This document shows positions 56,902 to 64,000 of a stretch of 64,000 nt of DNA, in pieces. The stretch is taken from assembly GCA_907164885.2 (NCBI GenBank), contig OU015499.1, forward strand, positions 153,368,408-153,432,407, read 5' to 3'. Positions within the stretch are counted from its first letter, which is position 1. Every line of letters begins with the position of its first letter. The notes under the pieces are model-generated. The model ran no database searches. It saw nothing but the letters and a program-made list of their open reading frames with translations, and was not told the DNA's origin. The translations under genes and the position numbers were made by a program. Source of the stretch: Dolomedes plantarius (taxonomy: Eukaryota; Arthropoda; Arachnida; Araneae; Dolomedidae).

Positions 56902-58856
56902 CCCGTATTGCATGACAGACTGTGTTGTTAAGAAACTGAAAATGGTATGTATGATTTCTATATTTTACGCTGTTTTTTTTAGTGAGTGAAGATGAATGTC
57001 AATACATTACGTATGACTATTAAATTGTTAAAACTGTATACTGACCATGGGATGTTGTTTTCAGCAAATTAGATTATTACTTTCTGGTCAATGTTGGCGT
57101 TCTATTAAAATATACGTCCCACGATTTCAAAATATTGCTTAAAGTTGCCAATCTGATTCCTCTGATAATTTTATTTACAATTTTTATCCAAAATTTATAA
57201 ATATACGATCCCCATACAAGCTAAACGTAACGTGTGTAGCAACTTTGCTGGTTATGAGTTATGCAAATGTTTTTGAACTGTTAATAATTGCGGTACAAGA
57301 TAAAATACTCATGGAGCAATGCCATATCCTATGCCGTTAGGCCAAAAGTTCTCGAATTAGAGTTCTCCTAGAGAGAATTTTAAGAAAATACTATTTGTTA
57401 CATTTTTAAACATTTAAGCCTGACAGTCAATACTTTGAATGAAATTCAAAAATAAGCAGCTAATAAACAACGTTAGAATATATTTTTAAAAAATATTGAA
57501 TGCAGCATTTATATGGAATATATAATTAAAACAGCCCAAATATTAGGAAAGTGTCCAAATGTATAAATAGGTTTCAAAAAGTAGGTCAAAATTTAAATAG
57601 TTTAAAAATACAACATAGGATAGCTTGTAGAAAATGTTTTGGGGGAAACAATATATTCCAACTACAAGAATTTTATTTTTATAATTTTATTTTTATAATT
57701 TTTAAATAATCTTAAAACCTTAAAAATAAACATCTAAATACTTCAATTTAAACTCATAAAAATACAAAAATTGTAAAAATATAAATAAAGTACATAAAAT
57801 TGAAATGTTTGTAGCAAGATTATTGCAACATATTTAGAACAATGAAAATAAAAAAAATGCATTATTGTGAATTTTTTGAACAAATATTAAAATTTTGAAT
57901 ATTTCCAAAGTATAAAAATCAATTTATGAGACTAAGAAGAAAACTGAAATATATTAGGAAAGGGTACATAATTAACTAAAATAAAAAATTATGAATCTTC
58001 ATTTGAAAAAATTAGAATTCAAAACCACCAGCAAATGTTAAGTAATGTACCAGATGCACTCTGGTCTGGAGTAAGACCTTGGTAACCCAGATAGGAAAAA
58101 CCAAGAGTAAGCTCTCATCTTCCAGATTTTATTCCTTGTTGCGGAACATAAACAAAGAAACCATTTATACTATTACCAAATTTGTTGCTATGAAAAATCC
58201 AATACTTTTTCCTAACATTCATGTTTTTCTTTTTTTTAATTTGATTCCATGCTGATTATATATTAAAATTCTTAAAATATCTAAAGCTTATCAAAGTTAA
58301 CAAACCATCATTTATATGCATTAAATATATAAAAATTACAATGAAATCGATATGCTCTGTTATTTTGATGCGAAACTTATGGAATTGATTAAAAAATTGA
58401 AGTTTCCACATAAATAATGAACTGGCACTAAATTTGGTGAGTTTTTACTGTTTGGCACTCTGAACAGTGATATGCAATTTAGGCATTACTCTCTTGTTTC
58501 ACTCTTCTGTTAGAGAACTTTTTTATTTATATTGTATCTAAAATAATTTTTTATGTTATTTGTTTCTTTGTTCATTCAGTGTTAGAATTTTTGATGACAA
58601 CATTTAATAAATAATATTCAAGCTCATCTTTGCAACAAAGATAACAGCAACAGCATTAAATGCAGTATGCTTAAATATTCATCATTTTAGGTACATCGTG
58701 CATTATAATATGCTTGTTTAAAGTTTTAAATCAATGTATTTGAAAGAAGATTATTTCAAAGTAATACTTGATATTTGCAATTGAAATTCTTATTAAAGCA
58801 GATATAAATAATTTAACACTTCAGAACTGTACACAATTAGTAATATATTATATATA

Positions 58857-58955
58857 CAGTGGAATCTCGATCTATTTTATTTTTCAAGGGACCAATTGAA
58901 ATGAACGATAAATGCGGGAAAACGATGGATCCGAACATGATCGATCGAGATTCCA
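58857..58955. mobile_element. Pogo/Tigger-like MITE (unit C)
   Basis: Same element and site as 38135-38231, starting CAGTGGAATCTCGATCTAT and ending GATCGAGATTCCA. Confidence 0.82.
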
Positions 58956-59477
58956 ATATATATATACAAATGTTTAATTTTCTCTGCACCATACATTCTA
59001 AAGATTTCTTCATTAGAAACATTTGAAGATTTACAACAGTTGTATGAACTGATATTTATGACAGACTTGGGGAGGGTTATAAATTTTTAAAAAAATTTTA
59101 AAAATTATACTTGGGTCAATTTAGAACTATATTTTAATTGTCTTGTTTCATCCCCCCCCCCCTCTCCCCCAAGGGTAAAAAAATAAATTTAAAAAAAAAA
59201 TTATGTAAAAGATAACTTTTCCCAAAACATGTAAATGCAGGTTGGTAAGTTTTCAGTTTGCATGAGGGAAATATGCATAAACATTCTATAGAAGTTATTT
59301 TATCAAAACTGCTTGAAAATATTTTCTGCATAGAAGTCAATCATTTACCAGAAGATATTTCTTTCCTTCGCAGTCAGTTTTTTGGTAGCTTTATATTTCA
59401 TGTTGAAGTTTCTTCCTCACTATCTCTTTTGTTGACAGTTAGTTACTTATAACTTTGGTTTAAACATAATTTATTAA

Positions 59478-60420
59478 AATGTGATAAATAAAAAAATGTA
59501 AAGATTGTGTGTGAATTGTACATTTTAATATTTAAAAATTTTGAATTTTATAAATTGATGAAATTTTAATTTCCTTGTTTCTACATGCTCTATAGACAGT
59601 ATTGCAAGACTTTTGAGTCGCTTCTGCAATAATGTTGGCCTCAGGTGTGTTTTATATTATTTTTATGCAGAAAAGCCTCTTTTTCCAATGCTACATTTTC
59701 ATGAATATTTTAATATATCCATAAAAATATAAATGCATTTGAAAAGCCAGTAGCTGTCATTTTTAGCTATTGTAGATGTATTATAGGTTTTCTGAAACAA
59801 CAGGTTTTAATACTTCCATTTCTTCGACTGGTTTATAGCTATCTACATCTTCATGTTTTACAGACTTCATTTTGTCATAACTCTGCATCATTTTTACAAC
59901 TATCATGGTAAATTCTAGAACATATGCATGTTCTCATGTTCATAATTTATTGAAATTTGATAAAGAATTTTATTGTTTTTGTGTTAATTCTACATTTTAA
60001 TATTTAAAATTTGGAATTTTATAAGTTGATGAATTTTTAATTTTCTTGTTTCTACATGTTCTACAGGCATTATTGCAAGAGTTTTGTGTGTGTCTTCGAT
60101 ATGGTTGACCTCAGGTATGTTTTAAGTTATTTTTATCTAGAAAAGCTTCTTTTTCCCAATGCTGCAGTTGCATGAATATTTAAAAATATACTTAAAGATA
60201 TAAATGCATTTGAAATGCCAGTAGCTGTCATTTGTGGCTATTGTATATTTTTTATATGGTTTCCGAAACAGTAGGTTTTAATACCTCTATTTATTCGATC
60301 AGCTTATAGCTATCTACATCTTCATCTTTTATAGACTTCATTTGGTCATAATTCTGAATCATTTTTACAACTGTGAAGGAAATTTCTAGTACTGATGCTT
60401 GTTTTCAATGTTTATTCTGT
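59478..60420 (+). repeat. Internal ~470-bp direct duplication in unit C
   Basis: Counterpart of 15201-16143 and 38765-39690, boundary near 59955. Confidence 0.8.
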
Positions 60421-60527
60421 GGTATCATCTAAAATAAACTTCTCTTGCCTGTCTAGCTTTGTACAGTATTTTTCCAAAAAATGTTCAAAGTAATGCATGA
60501 AATCGCTGTAAATATTTGCGTTTGTTG

Positions 60528-61085
60528 ATAATATAGATATTATTAGAAGTCGGAAAGGGCAGTAAAAGAGGCTTTTTCAGCTCTCGAGTCCTCCACCAGA
60601 AATATGGGCCTCACTGTCAATGAGGATAAAACTAAATTTATGGAGTTCTCACCCTCCATAGTGAACTATAGTAATCCTTTGTGCATTAATGGTTAGACCT
60701 TTGAAAAGGTTAATGAATTTAAATACCTTGTTACTATAATTAATGACAAATATAAACGAAGAGCAAAAATTGATAACAGGATCAAAATGGCTAGTTAAAA
60801 TCTTGTTTAATGTGAGAAGACAATTGAGATCTAATATCATCAGTCGCAAAACTAAAATAAGAATTTATAAGACACTAATACTACCTGTCTTACTTTACGC
60901 AAGGGAAAGATGAACCTTGACCATAGACACAGCACTCACTGGACATGTTTGTGAGAAAAATTCTGAGGGCTATCTTTGGCCTAGTGTAGGTAGAAAGACT
61001 CTGGAGAATTAGAAGTAATTTTAAACTGTATAGGCTGAGGCAGCCAAGGCCTGTAAGAGGCTGTTGTGCTTGTGAAGAAAAAGAA
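60528..61085 (+). pseudogene. LINE reverse transcriptase fragment (unit C)
   Basis: Homologous to 39794-40625, including GGCAGTAAAAGAGGCTTTT and TCTGGAGAATTAGAAGTAA. A deletion joins CTGTATAGGCT directly to GAGGCAGCCAAGGCC, removing the WLGHV region. Stops are shared with unit B (INGX) as expected for sister copies. Confidence 0.83.
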
Positions 61086-64000
61086 TGCATGAAATAATTT
61101 TTTTGATTAAAATCAATTTTTATAAAAAATCATTTTATTTAAATCATGATTTTAATTATTTGATTAAAATCATTTACACCCTGCCTTCAACTATTTAGAG
61201 GTGTTTTTCAGAAACTATCAGAGTTTGCTGGCTTCTTTTCTTAACAGAATCCCTGTAGTTGATCTAATATTTCAGGTTCTGATTTTAATTGCTCTTAAAT
61301 TGCTACGAGAATAAGCAACCTGTAAAAAACTTAATGACCTAGCCTCCACATTTCTTAGTAATCTGAATACATTGATTTTTGATTCTACAAGTCTGTTAAA
61401 GATATGTCTTATGTACAATATTTGTAGAAGAGAGATTTAACTCCAAAATGCGAATTTTGGCATTCTTTCCTTAGATTCTGCACTTTGTTCTGTAAAGAAG
61501 CTATATACCGTAGGCGTGTAAGATGCTTTATACACATAGCAGTGAAAATATCGGGACAGGAAAATCACCCATTTTAAGTTTTATGGATTTTTATTTTTAG
61601 ATTTTTGCAATTATTAAATCTCTTGCTTCTCACTAATGTGTGATAATTATTTTTCGCTTTGCTTCTGTAGGAATAAATGTAGATGACATAGGCTTCCAAG
61701 ACATAAAAACCAAGGCGAGGAGAGAAAAAAAGAAGTTTTCAGTTGTCGGAAAATCAGATTATTCCGAATTGTGTGTAGTACCTCCTTGAAAAATCAAACA
61801 TGTCCTGAGCACTGCAATTTTAAATGGTCAGAATGTAATATTTGTATTCATAGGTATATATGCAATTGTGTTCAAAACTTTGTGCAAATTTGTGTTAGCA
61901 TATTCATGGTGTTGTGTGGCATTTTCTTGTACCTCATTTTTCCACTTTCACGTCTCCTAATCTATCATATTTCTATATGATGAGATACCTTTCAGTGGCT
62001 CTGATTTCGTTGAGATACCTTTAAGTGGCTCTGAATTTTATCAAAATCTCTGAAAGAAAAACGTGAAGTTCATAGATAAAGTTAATGAAATTTGGATAAT
62101 ATTCCTTTCCCTCTGATGTTCTATGATGAAATGCATCAATGAGAGGTTCGATATATGTGTCAGCAAAGTTATAGATGACTAAGACCCACCTCCACCTCTG
62201 GCACATATTTTCAGTCTGGCCTCAATCTGGCTCTTCAATTCTGGCTTTTCAATCTGGCTCTTTTACTGTCGAATCAATTCACTTCCAGTGAAGAAAGATA
62301 ATAGTCATTCTCTTGTACTCTAATCTGAAGTTTTTGCTTTGCTTAAATGTTATTGTTTGAAACTGTGTACTTCACCATATGTTTTAATAGTTCAAAATAC
62401 TCCTAATCCAAACCCTACACCTCAGATATCTTAACTTTTATAAAGTTTTTGCATTCTTGTATAAGCTCAACAATCTAATTTAGTTAACTGCTGTATACCA
62501 GTCTGTAAATATTTGATATTCCAATGAGATTTATATAAAAGAATTGTATAATTTTTTTGGAAAGCAACAATAACTCATTTGTAAGGCAATATCATTTTCT
62601 TTTTGTCACATTTTCTCGATATAAAGACATGTTTTGCTACTATCCTCACCTGAGCTTATGTGTACAAAATAGAGAAAAATTTCTTTTTCTTATTTATGTG
62701 AAGTGTATTAATTCTAAGGATTTAAATTTATTATTATGTATATAATTGTGAAATTTCCTTCATTTGAAAAGGAAAAATAGATTATAGGAAGTAGTTTATT
62801 AAAATACCATAAGATGTTTGTCTATGAACTAAACAGTTTAAATTTCATAAAGTAAGGAAAGTTATGACTGCAGTTTTTGGTTTTAATATACTTATCCTTT
62901 ATAGCATTTAATTTGTTTTCGTGTTTTATTTTGATTAAGTGTGTTTCTTTAATCACTGTTTTGTTGAATATAGTATGGAAATTTTGCAGTTTCTCTCGGA
63001 GCAAACATTTATGACTGAGGAATAAAATACTTCATACTCTATCATGAAAAATTATTTAAATCGACGATTGCTTTTCGATCTCATTGTGTATGAAAAGGTA
63101 AGTGTGATTTTCTCTCACCAACTGTTATAATAGGTATAGCTTAATGTTCATCTGATTTCCTCTAGGACATTACTATATTGTTGAGTTCTGACCCAAAAAA
63201 TTACATTCTTTGTCTATATTTTGAAATCATTTGACTTCAAACACAAAAGGAAAAATTTTATGATTACATTATCCTGTAAGAACAAAATGGCTTTACAATA
63301 TTCTCTATATCACACAACTGTTTTTTCTATTTTATTATTCAGTCAGTATAAAGCTAACTCAAGATAATGAGAATGTAATTCGTATTATTTTTAATTCCAT
63401 TTTTTTAATTTTTTAATATTAACTCTTAAGTTTCTTAATCTTATAGTGAAACTACTTTATTATTATCAACAACAAGTTTGAACAGTGTTTAAAAGATAAT
63501 ATAAGTTCCACTTTTTTAGTCCCAGTGTACATTTTTTTTGGCATGCATATTTCTTTCTAGTGTCTTTATGTAGTAGTCACCTTTGAGGTTACATAGCTGG
63601 TTGAGATCAGAATGGGAAAAATGTTATGTTCTAATCACAATCTTAAAGAATGTCATAAATCGCTAGTATTTGTCATAGAGTTTGTTAAAGTCTGTGGCCT
63701 TACGTCCACTGTGAATATAATAGGAAATAAAGAAATTTTATCCATAGAAATGCGTAAAGCAGTACTTTTTAGGGATTAACTTTAATTTAAATGCTTAATC
63801 TGAACATGAATATCCATCCCGCAAAATAGATAAAATTTTAAAAATTAATTGCACATAAGACATGGTGAAATCAGGATATATATAATTATTTGAAAAATTT
63901 TGCTGCAATTCAAAAATGCAGGAAACAAATTTATAGAAAAATTGATCTTTGGTTAAAAAGTTATTTTAAATTTAAATATTTCTCACCCCACCCGTAAAAA

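Larger units (their letters stand above)
56525..64000 (+). repeat. Large duplicated unit C (runs off the right edge)
   Basis: Closest to unit B throughout. It shares the pogo-like MITE, both halves of the 470-bp duplication and the LINE remnant, which has an additional ~250-bp deletion near 61033. The window ends about 1 kb short of where its splice acceptor and zinc-finger gene would be expected. Stretches 56902-58856 and 61086-64000 show no supported gene. Confidence 0.92.

Noticed and set aside
38544..59452. ORFs 38544-38738 and 59258-59452 as a conserved small protein
   Set aside because: They agree because B and C are recent copies. The unit A counterpart near 14990 lacks the frame, and the residues look like translated AT-rich DNA.

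Overview
This window is AT-rich eukaryotic nuclear DNA dominated by mobile elements. The mix of BEL/Pao, Copia and Gypsy retrotransposons, several hAT lineages, Tc1/mariner and pogo-like elements, a Helitron, a tRNA-derived SINE, and a finger-rich C2H2 gene with [12 protein letters not shown] linkers points to an arthropod. An orb-weaver-like spider is my best guess, but that is inference and no marker gene proves it. I see no prokaryotic operon, rRNA, tRNA gene or CRISPR array.

Large-scale layout. The backbone is a segment of roughly 10 kb present three times in the same orientation: unit A (about 10743-22680), unit B (about 35801-45182) and unit C (56525 to beyond 64000). Each is a long non-coding stretch with a shared ~470-bp internal duplication and a shared broken LINE fragment. 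In A and B it leads to a conserved splice acceptor and a C2H2 zinc-finger reading frame. Unit A carries the only convincing host-type CDS (21381-22325; ten complete fingers plus a truncated eleventh). Unit B's copy is broken within its first finger, and C's copy would lie outside the window. A degenerate fourth fragment sits at about 7200-8640. A second shared segment (34744-35435 and 45425-46098) follows the zinc-finger region of A and B.

Between and inside the units lie element nests. 1-3430 is a minus-strand BEL/Pao element with most of its reverse transcriptase deleted and its protease split by a 176-bp MITE. 3862-4563 is a TTAA-flanked MITE. 5193-7230 and 53292-54510 are two copies of a block with a dead mariner-like transposase; the first holds a 380-bp non-autonomous Helitron whose empty site survives in the second. 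7355-8513 is a non-autonomous hAT with a perfect 8-bp target duplication. 8793-10116 is a dead Tc1 element. 27481-34534 is a 7-kb hAT nest with a perfect 8-bp target duplication; a Copia element, a Tc1 element and a MITE have each inserted into its dead transposase, and part of the nest is copied in inverted orientation.

Between units B and C lie a second hAT (46099-48783), a SINE, two Gypsy integrase fragments with LTR sequence, the second mariner block, an orphan exon-like ORF (54821-55105) and a third hAT whose terminal repeat abuts unit C. Shared and private insertions suggest that A split from the B/C lineage first.
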